Part shown: piece after piece, positions 6,966-13,395 of the stretch
How the letters are laid out: every line of letters starts with the position of its first letter
Position numbering within the stretch: the first letter of the stretch is position 1
NCBI GenBank assembly: GCA_000496215.1
Contig: KI543219.1
Span: 199,273-212,667, forward strand
Source of the DNA: an uncultured archaeon A07HN63
GTDB lineage: Archaea; Halobacteriota; Halobacteria; Halobacteriales; Haloferacaceae
Length of the DNA: 13,395 nt
Reading direction: 5' to 3'
The notes under the pieces: generated by a model
Told to the model about the DNA's origin: nothing
What the model saw: only the letters and a program-made list of their open reading frames with translations
Databases searched by the model: none
Translations under genes and position numbers: made by a program

Positions 6966-7241
6966 TCAGTCGTCGAGATACTGGGCTTCCCAGTCGGAAC
7001 GGGCCTCGATCTCCCGGTCGCCCCTGCGGGTGAGCGTATAGAAGTTGGTGCGGCGGTCGCGCTGGCCCTTCTCGACCAGCCCCTTGTCGACGAGGGTATC
7101 GAGATTCGGGTAGAGCCGGCCGTGATGTATCTCCTTTTCGTAGTAATCCTCGAGTTCCTCCTTGATTGCGAGTCCGTGCGGCTCGTCGAGCCCAGCGATG
7201 ACGTAAAGGAGGTCCCGCTGGAATCCAGTCAAGTCGTACAT
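6966..7241 (-). CDS. PadR-family winged-helix transcriptional regulator
   Basis: This 91-residue protein is a compact PadR-type DNA-binding protein. The N-terminal LTGFQRDLLYVIAGLDEPHG, the helix AIKEELEDYYEKEIHHGRLY, and PNLDTLVDKGLVEKG form the winged helix-turn-helix with the PadR signature (H-G-R-L-Y-P-x-L-x-x-L). A wing strand NFYTLTRRGDREIEAR follows. It is short and lacks the long C-terminal dimerisation helices of full PadR proteins, which is common in haloarchaeal versions. The ATG at 7241 has an AT-rich TATATTTATT stretch about 35-47 bases upstream. It converges on the AI-2E tail (27 bases between stops) and is divergent from the amphi-Trp gene. It may regulate itself or that neighbour; no ligand is inferable. 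Confidence 0.88.
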   Translation of the reverse strand: MYDLTGFQRDLLYVIAGLDEPHGLAIKEELEDYYEKEIHHGRLYPNLDTLVDKGLVEKGQRDRRTNFYTLTRRGDREIEARSDWEAQYLDD

Positions 7242-7275
7242 CTGTCGTGTCCGTTTGTCTGTTATTCTCTCAAAG

Positions 7276-7289
7276 AAATAAATATATCG
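7276..7289 (-). promoter_or_regulatory. TATA-like element of the padR-type gene
   Basis: On the minus strand the sequence GATATATTTATTTC is strongly AT-rich within GC-rich surroundings. It lies 35-48 bases before the regulator start, which would place transcription start about ten bases upstream of the ATG. The assignment rests on composition and spacing only. Confidence 0.4.
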
Positions 7290-7312
7290 GATTGATCTGT
7301 CCTGAGCGGCTA

Positions 7313-7335
7313 AAACAGGCGATAACAGCCTGTTT
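7313..7335. repeat. Perfect 8-bp inverted repeat in the padR/amphi-Trp intergenic region
   Basis: AAACAGGC (7313-7320) and GCCTGTTT (7328-7335) are perfect reverse complements around a 7-base GATAACA spacer. The dyad sits about 70 bases upstream of the PadR start and about 115 bases upstream of the amphi-Trp gene, in the only AT-rich intergenic region of the window. It could be an operator for the PadR-type protein or an RNA hairpin. I see no T-run immediately after it that would make it a strong terminator. Confidence 0.5.
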
Positions 7336-7451
7336 ATGCGAGAATCGAACGTATACGGTTGCTGGGGTATCGGCTCACCTTATCTGGAATGTATCTATGA
7401 TCTCTCAGTTCGCTGAGGGCAACCAGCTATCGCCGTCGGCACCCTCCGACG

Positions 7452-7802
7452 ATGTATGCCGGGAAAATACGCTTCAGATCAGAGTCGACACAGTCCATCG
7501 AGGCAATCGCCACCTACCGCCGCTCGGTCGCCGACAAACTCGACAGCGGCGGGTCAGTACCACTGACCGCAGGTGAGGAGACGACGACCCTCGAGATTCC
7601 GCCCCGGCCGACGTTCGAGGTCAAGGCCGAACGCGAGACCGATAGCCACGGCGGCAACGCAGAGCAATCGCTCGAATCGAGATCGAGTTGGACGAGGATA
7701 GAGACGCCAGCGGCGAGGGCGGCAGCTTACAGATCGAGGAGGCGATATCGGCCACCGACAGCCCTCCTGGAGACGCTTCAGGCTGGGCTATTTGTCTGTT
7801 GA
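7452..7802 (+). pseudogene. Amphi-Trp domain protein, disrupted by a one-base frameshift
   Basis: The first 75 residues from ATG 7452 match my memory of the haloarchaeal amphi-Trp domain: IRFRSESTQSIEAIATYRRS, VADKLDSGGSVPLTAG, and LEIPPRPTFEVKAERET (quoted in parts). Function is unknown; the family is small, acidic and soluble. After SLE near 7674 this frame turns basic (SRSSWTRIETPAARAAA) and ends at 7800-7802. The frame shifted by -1 gives IEIELDEDRDASGEGG and SLQIEEA, the expected acidic C-terminus, so one A appears to be missing at 7675-7676 (CTC-GAA-ATC expected, CTCGAATC found). The corrected frame meets no stop before running into the next gene, so a second lesion or a lost stop is implied. 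This makes genuine decay somewhat more plausible here than at the other frameshift sites. Confidence 0.65.
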
Positions 7803-7817
7803 ACTCCTACACTAGGT

Positions 7818-8297
7818 ATGATCGCATCGTCGCTCACCGCCGTCGATATCGCGGCCGGTGTCGCCGTCCTCATCGGCCTTCTCAGTGCTGGCCGGGGGCT
7901 CGTGCAGTATCGCCGGCTCAGGGCCGTCGTCGGCCGCGCACAGGAAACCACCGGACAGGTCGAGGTAACCGGTGTCGAGCAGGTGCGCGGTGGCCACGGC
8001 TCGGTGAGCTACATCCCGGCTGTCGAGTACACGTATCAGACCCCGACCCAGCGACGGCAGGGTGAGACGGTCTATCCCGGGCAGAACCGATTCGTCAAGC
8101 GGTTCGGCACCGAATCAGCGGCCGAGGCCGCTGTCGCCGACTACGACATCGATGAGCAGACGCGAGTCTACTACGATCCGACCGAGCCGGCCCATTCGTT
8201 CCTCGACCCGGAACTCCAGAATGGGGCGGTGCTCACACAGGTCGGTGTCGGTGTTGTCTGTCTCGCACTGGCGGCACTGATGTACATGGCACTGTAG
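7818..8297 (+). CDS. Small two-helix membrane protein, DUF3592-like
   Basis: This 159-residue protein of unknown function has a hydrophobic segment at about 7-25 (TAVDIAAGVAVLIGLLSAG) and another at the C-terminus (about 138-158, LTQVGVGVVCLALAALMYMA). Between them is a soluble beta-rich domain with VSYIPAVEYTYQ, GETVYPGQN and TRVYYDPTEPAHSFLDPE. The Y-x-P-x-V-x-Y-x-Y pattern and the V-Y-Y-D-P-x-x-P motif followed by a final membrane helix are the marks of DUF3592 proteins. The start ATG 7818 sits just after the disrupted amphi-Trp frame, with no Shine-Dalgarno visible. It converges on the cation efflux gene with 48 bases between stops. The family call is by motif shape. Confidence 0.78.
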   Translation: MIASSLTAVDIAAGVAVLIGLLSAGRGLVQYRRLRAVVGRAQETTGQVEVTGVEQVRGGHGSVSYIPAVEYTYQTPTQRRQGETVYPGQNRFVKRFGTESAAEAAVADYDIDEQTRVYYDPTEPAHSFLDPELQNGAVLTQVGVGVVCLALAALMYMAL

Positions 8298-8345
8298 CAA
8301 AGTGACCAAATTGGCGACGGACGACCGTGACCGGCGGCCCAGCAC

Positions 8346-9284
8346 CTATTCGGGTTCGATGTAAACTTTGTCGATGCTGCTGTTGGCGGCGATGAGCGCG
8401 TCCTCTATCTCTGTGATGTGGTCGTTCATCGCCGTCGTATCGATACCGTCGGCGAAGGCGATATCGGCGGCAACGACGACCGCGTTCGGCCCAAAGTAGA
8501 CCGTCCGGAAGTCGACGATATCGGTGACTGCGTCGTGATTACGAACGATCCCACGGAGTCGTGTTTCGTCGCTGGCGGGCAGACTCTCGCCGAGCAGGAG
8601 CCGTTTGTTCTCCCACGCGAGCGCGAGCGCAAAGCCCATCAGCAACAGGCCGATGAGCAGCGCGCCGACCGCGTCGTACAACGGGTTGCCGGTGTAGCGA
8701 GTCAGGAAGACGCCGAACAGCGCGATCCCGGCCCCGGCCATGGCGATTGTGTCCTCGGTGAGCGCCGTGAGCACGGTCACGTCGCTTGTCTTCCGGAACG
8801 CCTCGCGGAACCCCGACCAGTCGTTCTCGTCGATCTGGGCGGCCATGTTGGCATGGGCCTTCCTGAGCGCGTAGCTCTCGAAGACGATTGCGCCGATGAG
8901 GACGCCGTAGTTGACCCACACGCCGGGGAACGTGTAGCCGAGGAGCGTCGGCGACGCCATCTCCGAGGCGTGGGGATGCATGATCGCGTTGTACCCGTGT
9001 GTGGCCGACTCCCACCCCGCGATGCCGAACAGCAACACCGACACCAGAAACGAGTAGAAAAACTGGGCTTTCCCGTAGCCAAAGGGGTGTTCTCGCGTCG
9101 CCGACCGCTCGTCGTACCGGAGACCAATCAGGAGAAACACCTGATTGCCGGTATCGGAGACCGAGTGATACGTTTCCGAGAGCATTGAGGGGCTGCCGGT
9201 GAGCAGGTAGCCGACGAACTTCAGGACCGCAATCGCACCGTTGGCGACCAGTGCAGCGATCACGACCGACTTGCTCGATGCCAT
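8346..9284 (-). CDS. Cation diffusion facilitator (CDF) family transporter, ZnT9/SLC30A9-like
   Basis: This predicted divalent-cation/proton antiporter of 312 residues has about six membrane segments and a C-terminal cytoplasmic domain (from about 235). In membrane segment 2, SETYHSVSDTGNQVFLLIG carries His40 and Asp44 of the HxxxD metal site. REHPFGYGKAQFFYS (64-78) is the conserved CDF loop. Segment 5 has TALTEDTIAMAG (Glu177, Asp178) in place of the usual HxxxD, followed by YTGNPLYDAVGALLIG. Those two features match the ZnT9 branch rather than ZitB/FieF. Residues 100-160 form an inserted hydrophobic-plus-charged stretch longer than in minimal CDF proteins. Metal selectivity cannot be inferred: Zn, Mn, Fe and Co are all possible. 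It lies 88 bases downstream of the TadC-like gene on the same strand and has no functional link to it that I can see. Confidence 0.9.
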   Translation of the reverse strand: MASSKSVVIAALVANGAIAVLKFVGYLLTGSPSMLSETYHSVSDTGNQVFLLIGLRYDERSATREHPFGYGKAQFFYSFLVSVLLFGIAGWESATHGYNAIMHPHASEMASPTLLGYTFPGVWVNYGVLIGAIVFESYALRKAHANMAAQIDENDWSGFREAFRKTSDVTVLTALTEDTIAMAGAGIALFGVFLTRYTGNPLYDAVGALLIGLLLMGFALALAWENKRLLLGESLPASDETRLRGIVRNHDAVTDIVDFRTVYFGPNAVVVAADIAFADGIDTTAMNDHITEIEDALIAANSSIDKVYIEPE

Positions 9285-9372
9285 TCGTTACCTGCAGGGT
9301 GTGTCGGCTGCCTTTTGAGTGTGTGCACTCAGCCCGCCGTTTGACTACGATCTCGGCAACGCATAGAACGGG

Positions 9373-11427
9373 TCAGATGAGCCAGAACGCGATGTGGGCC
9401 AGCGAGAGCAGAACGGCAACGTGTTTGACGCCACCACGAAGTGTTCCCTCGGCGAGTTTCCCGGCGACGAGTCCGGAACAGACGGCCTGAACGATAGCAG
9501 CATGGAAGAACAGCGATCGATAGATCGTAACATCGTGGGCTGCAAGATGAGCGGTAGTTCCGACTGCTGACGAGAGACCAGCGGCGGACGGAGCCCGGGC
9601 GGCAGCGGCGGTTGGTTCGATGGTCGCGGTGCTGATCGCCGGCAAAAACGTCGCCGAGAGCGCGGCCACGATACCGAGAAAGACCAGAAAGGCCACGTAG
9701 ATTACGAGTAGATACAGCGCCAGCAGTCGGGTTCGCTCGCGGTCGAGTCGGCGGCGGGTTCTGACCTCCGCGGCAGCAATCGAGAGGACGGGCGCGATGT
9801 CGTTGCTCGCCCGCGAGGCGTTGGTGACGAGCGTGACCGCCCGCGTGACCTGCGGTGACCGAACCCGAGTGGCAAGCCGATGGAGTGCGGTTTCGATGTC
9901 GGCACCCCACTCCACGTCGCGCCACGTTCGTTCGAGTGGCGAACTCAGCGCACCAAGGTCGGCATCGGTAACGCGGTGAACTGCGTCGACAACGGAGAGT
10001 CCGGCCTCGGAGAGGTTGCCCAGACGGTCGAGGAAATCGGGGACAGCGGCCTCGATCCGGCGGATGCGATACCGTTCGGTCTCGTAGACAATGGCATATC
10101 CGGCACAGACGATGGCAGCCGCCTCCGAGATCGGTCCAGCGAGCGAGGCGAGACCTGCGGGAACGGCCAGCGATGGACTCTGACTCGTCGTCGTCACCCA
10201 GACGATTCCGACCGGCAACGTCACCAGCCCGGTCAGCCACGGATTGGCGAGGAGCGTCGCCTTCGGGTGCCGGAGCCAGCGATGCCCGCCGCGAACTGTG
10301 TCGTAGAGTCGGAGCGTCGCACGCTGTGCAGCCCACCGATCTGCGGAGTCGTCGGCTGGTGGTGCCCGTTTGCAGGACTGATCTGAAACAGGAGGTGACT
10401 GCCTATCTGATGATTCGTATGTTGTATCCAGTCGATCGACCGCGACGAGAAATCCGGCCGAACCGAGCGGCACAGCCACGTAGACGATGCCACGAAGCGC
10501 GAGTGTGGTATCAGCAACCACCAGCCCGAGTATCGTGAGCGTCGTCAACAGGAACAGCGGGCCGACGACCAGCACCGTGACGTACCCCTCGGCGGCCGCC
10601 GAAAGCCGATCGAGTAACTGTTCGTGGGTGGCGGTCGCGGCCTCCCGCGACCGCTCGTGGTGGTCGGCCAAATACTGTGCCAGCTGTTGGTTGCTGTCGA
10701 GAACGCTGGCGAGATTCGCTGCCAGATCAGCCAGATCGTCCGATGGCGTCCGCTGGCCTGTCGCCTCCAGTGCGGTGATCACGTCGGTTCCTACCACGTC
10801 GATCTCGCGGACAGCAACGCCGAACTCGGCGGCGGCTGCACCGTAAACCGCCTCGTTGTCGGCCAGCACCCGAAGAATTCGCGGCAGCGACATCCCACTC
10901 CGGGAGAGGGCATACATGAACGCGACAGCCCGCGGCAGTGTCGCGTCGATCCGTCGCTCGCGTGCTGTTGCCCGCTGTTCGAGGCACCACCACCGGGATT
11001 CGTGGACGGCGATCGCGGTGCCAGCGGTGATCAACACGGTTCCAGCGGCGGTCCCAGCGACGATGGCCGACGTACCGAACTTGAGCGATTGCGACAGGAT
11101 CGGTGTCAGCGCCGTCGCTCGCAGTACCGACCGCTCGAGCAATCTGAGTGCCGGGGGGATCGCAACGATGCCACAGCAGCCAGCGATTATCCCAGTCACG
11201 ACCGCATAGAGGAGTGTCCGCGCTTCGACCACCTCGTAGGGGTCTGCGGCGTGGGTTGCCGCCAGCGTCTGCTGTCGGTCACGTCGCAGACTGCGACCGG
11301 GTACCAGCCAGCCGAAGAGGGCGAGTGCGACCGTATCGACGAGAGTGCGAACCCGGCCGTACTGGTGGAGCAACCAGCCGGCGTCGTCTTTCGAACTGGT
11401 GCCGACAATGGTCAGCAACCAGTTCAT
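9373..11427 (-). CDS. Type IV pilus/Tad-like secretion inner-membrane protein with two T2SSF domains (TadC/PilC-like)
   Basis: This 684-residue polytopic protein is the predicted platform of an archaeal type IV pilus or secretion machine. It has two type II secretion F domains: residues about 163-305 (LPRAVAFMYALSRSGMSLPR, ending in a strong membrane helix) and about 462-600 (AVPDFLDRLGNLSEAGLSVV, then LYLLVIYVAFLVFLGIVAAL). Membrane pairs precede each (70-140 and 395-450). A polar, Pro/Ser-rich linker at 334-370 separates the halves. The C-terminus adds two more hydrophobic segments (637-684). The fused double-F architecture is usual in haloarchaea. The start at 11427 overlaps the ATPase stop in an ATGA tetranucleotide, showing an operon with translational coupling. 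No pilin-like gene follows; the next gene is a cation transporter. Confidence 0.92.
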   Translation of the reverse strand: MNWLLTIVGTSSKDDAGWLLHQYGRVRTLVDTVALALFGWLVPGRSLRRDRQQTLAATHAADPYEVVEARTLLYAVVTGIIAGCCGIVAIPPALRLLERSVLRATALTPILSQSLKFGTSAIVAGTAAGTVLITAGTAIAVHESRWWCLEQRATARERRIDATLPRAVAFMYALSRSGMSLPRILRVLADNEAVYGAAAAEFGVAVREIDVVGTDVITALEATGQRTPSDDLADLAANLASVLDSNQQLAQYLADHHERSREAATATHEQLLDRLSAAAEGYVTVLVVGPLFLLTTLTILGLVVADTTLALRGIVYVAVPLGSAGFLVAVDRLDTTYESSDRQSPPVSDQSCKRAPPADDSADRWAAQRATLRLYDTVRGGHRWLRHPKATLLANPWLTGLVTLPVGIVWVTTTSQSPSLAVPAGLASLAGPISEAAAIVCAGYAIVYETERYRIRRIEAAVPDFLDRLGNLSEAGLSVVDAVHRVTDADLGALSSPLERTWRDVEWGADIETALHRLATRVRSPQVTRAVTLVTNASRASNDIAPVLSIAAAEVRTRRRLDRERTRLLALYLLVIYVAFLVFLGIVAALSATFLPAISTATIEPTAAAARAPSAAGLSSAVGTTAHLAAHDVTIYRSLFFHAAIVQAVCSGLVAGKLAEGTLRGGVKHVAVLLSLAHIAFWLI

Positions 11428-13296
11428 GGCCGGTTCGTGACGGCCGCTGGATCGAACGGTGTGCGCTCGGACTCTGACCGAACAGTGCTCGTGCTGTGGT
11501 CGGTTCGGGCGTGGTCTGCGGTGTGTGGTGTGTCGTCAGCGTTTGCAGCGGCGGCGTCGGCACTGGTACCGACAATTTCCTCGCTGACACCCTCGGGAGC
11601 GGCGTAATAGTCGCCGACCAGTGCGGTGAACTGCTGGTAGTCGGTGACGTCCTGCGTCGCCAGTGTCCGGAGAAACTCGACTCGGTGCTGGAACTCCTGT
11701 CGCAGGGCAGCCTCGCTCCAGCCGCGCTCGTCGCGGATCGAATCCAGCAGATCACTATCGTATCGTGCGAACGAGTCCGTCGCCGGCTCCCACTCGAAAG
11801 CCGACGCATAATCGAGTTCGTCAGTTCGGTCGTCAACCCCGCGGAGTTCGCCGATGGTGCGTGCCCGGCGGACGCGGCGACCATCGAGTCGCTGCTGTGT
11901 CTGCACCAGCAGGCAATCCACCGACTGGACCAGCGAGCGGGGGACGTTGATCGGCTCGCTTTCGAGGCGGTTGACCACGGTCTCGATCGAGTCGCCGTGG
12001 ATCGTCGACAGTGTCGTATGCCCGGTGTTCATCGCCTGAAACAGGGTCGCAGCTTCGGCGCCGCGAACCTCGCCGACGAGGAGGTAGGCCGGACGGTGGC
12101 GGAGGGCCGACCGCAGGAGGTCGTACATGTCGATGGCCGTCTCGTCGTCGCCGTCATCCCGGGTGACGGCGGCGAGCCAGTTGTCGTGGGCGAGCGTGAG
12201 TTCGCGGGTATCCTCGATGGTGACGACCTTCGATCCCGGCGGAATAAACATCGAGATGGCGTTCAGCGAGGTCGTTTTGCCGGCGGCGGTCCCGCCGGCG
12301 ACGAGGAGATTCTTGTTGTGTTCGAGACAGAGCCAGCAGTAGGCCAGTTGCTCCGCGCTAAAGGTGCCCCGCTGGAGCAGATCGATCGGTGTGAAGGGTT
12401 CGTCGGCGTACTGCCGGATGGTAAACGCCGAGCCGTGGGGCGTGATCTCGCCGCCAAACGAGAGTTCCGCGCGGGAGCCATCGGCCAGCGTCGCCTCGAC
12501 GATCGGATCGCCGACGCTGATATGCTCGCCCGACCCCTGGGCGAGTCGAACGACGGTATCGTCAAGTTCGGCCTTATCGAAGGCGATGGGCGTCTCGATG
12601 TCGGCGTAGCTGTCGTGGTAGACGAATATCGGCCGGTCGTGGCCGTCACAGGAGATGTCCTCGACGCAGTCGTCGCGCAGGAGCGGGTCGAGACGGCCGT
12701 AGCCACGGAAATCGCGATGGAGGTAATACCAGAGCGCGTGGATGGTTCGGTTGTCGACGCTGATGCCGTAGCGTTCAAGACACGCGGTGAGTTCGGTTCT
12801 GAGTCGCTGTTCGGGTGGCTGGTCGGTCTCCGACGCGTGCAGCAACGGCGCGCGGATATCGGATCGAACGCGGTCGAGTAACTCAGCCTCGAACTCGTCG
12901 AGATCAGGTTCGACCGGATGGTACGTATGCGTGTTGTCCGTCGCGCTGTGCGTGATAGCGATGGCTGCGTACGGCTGATTGACCGGGTAGCGGTCGACAA
13001 CTTCGGTGCCGTCTGGCGGATCGAAGGTTGCGAGCTGGTCGTCACGGTCGGGACAGTAGGGCTGCCACTCGACGGTCGAGCCCCGGACGATTCGAGCGAG
13101 GCGTTTGAGCGTGCCGGGAATCTCGTCGTCGAGCGCTGTACCTGAGTCGGCTGGGAGCGTCCGGATCGATTGGTGACGGATCGGCCTCTGTCGTCGCCTG
13201 TCGGTCGCTCTCGGACTGCTCTGTGACAGCCCCACTGGCGGATTCGTAGGTGGACACGAGTGTGCGTCGTAGCTGTGACAGCAGTGATGCCGACAT
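11424..13296 (-). CDS. Type II/IV secretion or pilus ATPase (TadA/PilB-like), N-terminus split by a frameshift
   Basis: This cytoplasmic hexameric ATPase is predicted to power pilus assembly or secretion with the adjacent TadC-like protein. The long frame (603 residues from 13235) contains YPVNQPYAAIAI in the N-terminal domain, Walker A GGTAAGKT (314-321), the Asp box VVTIEDTREL (337-346), Walker B YLLVGEVRG (384-392) and His box GHTTLSTIHGDS (405-416). All catalytic motifs are intact. The first 28 residues of that frame are basic and shadow-like. In another frame ATG 13296 starts MSASLLSQLRRTL and leads through an acidic stretch to DPSPIDPDAP at 13156. Removing one C from the CCC at 13153-13155 joins it to ADSGTALDDEIPG. 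The corrected protein is about 623 residues. That frame also stays open to the window edge, so a longer N-terminus cannot be excluded. Confidence 0.88.
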
Positions 13297-13328
13297 GCTC
13301 CGGGCGCAAGGGTCGTCCTGCGGGATCG

Positions 13329-13338
13329 TATTTAAAAT
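13329..13338 (-). promoter_or_regulatory. TATA-box-like element upstream of the secretion ATPase gene
   Basis: On the minus strand ATTTTAAATA is a close match to the archaeal TATA consensus in an otherwise GC-rich region. It lies 33-42 bases before ATG 13296, giving a transcript with a leader of about 10-14 bases. Read as codons it would use ATT TTA AAT, rare in this window, which supports a promoter rather than coding sequence. It favours ATG 13296 as the true start. Confidence 0.45.
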
Positions 13339-13395
13339 CGCGGCGGCGACCGCGACGAAGGAATCGATCCGTTCGATCAGCGAGTCGTCGGCGCT

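Noticed and set aside
7247..7576. 109-residue plus-strand open frame in the padR intergenic region
   Set aside because: It crosses the AT-rich promoter and dyad, has non-halophilic composition, and overlaps the better supported amphi-Trp frame.
9317..9330. GAGTG-TGTG-CACTC stem-loop between the CDF and TadC-like genes
   Set aside because: It has only a 5-bp stem, and no T-run follows it on the minus strand, so it is not a convincing terminator or operator.
10624..11607. 327-residue plus-strand open frame opposite the TadC-like gene
   Set aside because: It is an antisense shadow with Arg/Gly/Cys-rich composition and no domain.
11496..12881. 461-residue plus-strand open frame opposite the secretion ATPase
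   Set aside because: It is antisense to a gene with intact Walker and His-box motifs. Long antisense frames are expected from high GC3 content, and no recognisable domain is seen.
1..13395. CRISPR arrays, tRNA or rRNA genes, insertion sequences
   Set aside because: No regularly spaced repeats, tRNA-like cloverleaf, rRNA segment or transposase frame was recognised on either strand by reading.

Overview
The window looks like a piece of a haloarchaeal chromosome. It is GC-rich, its soluble proteins are strongly acidic (Asp/Glu-rich), most starts lack Shine-Dalgarno sequences, and several genes have AT-rich TATA-like elements about 25-40 bases upstream. The families present (type I glutamine synthetase, amphi-Trp protein, short PadR regulator, TadA/TadC-type pilus ATPase and membrane protein) fit Halobacteria. 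Assignments come from motif recognition alone; no database search was possible.

Left part (1-5492): the C-terminal part of glutamine synthetase runs off the left edge and converges on a PAP2-family membrane phosphatase and a MutY-type adenine glycosylase, both on the minus strand. Upstream of mutY is a two-gene type II toxin-antitoxin operon: a ribbon-helix-helix/UPF0175-like antitoxin whose TGA touches the ATG of a PIN (DUF3368-like) toxin. A TTGTG/CACAA operator-like array lies at the antitoxin start. Divergent from it is a small acidic gene broken by a one-base frameshift, and then a class III PLP aminotransferase with lysine-6-aminotransferase-like motifs and a cysteine cluster.

Middle (5581-8297): an AI-2E/PerM-family membrane protein is separated by a frameshift from its own acidic, repeat-bearing C-terminal tail. 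A convergent PadR regulator, an intergenic region with a perfect 8-bp hairpin, a frameshifted amphi-Trp gene and a small DUF3592-like membrane protein follow.

Right part (8346-13395), all on the minus strand: a ZnT9-like cation diffusion facilitator, then a TadC-like double-F-domain membrane protein translationally coupled (ATGA overlap) to a TadA-like secretion/pilus ATPase. The ATPase N-terminus is split by another frameshift. No pilin or prepilin peptidase gene is visible in the window.

The main cross-cutting observation is four clean single-base frameshifts, in four otherwise well-preserved genes, all in short homopolymers (A5, C/T-rich, A2, C3). Sequencing or assembly error is the most economical explanation. 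The most system-like element is the toxin-antitoxin operon with its operator and its divergent small acidic partner. I did not see a clearly unprecedented system.
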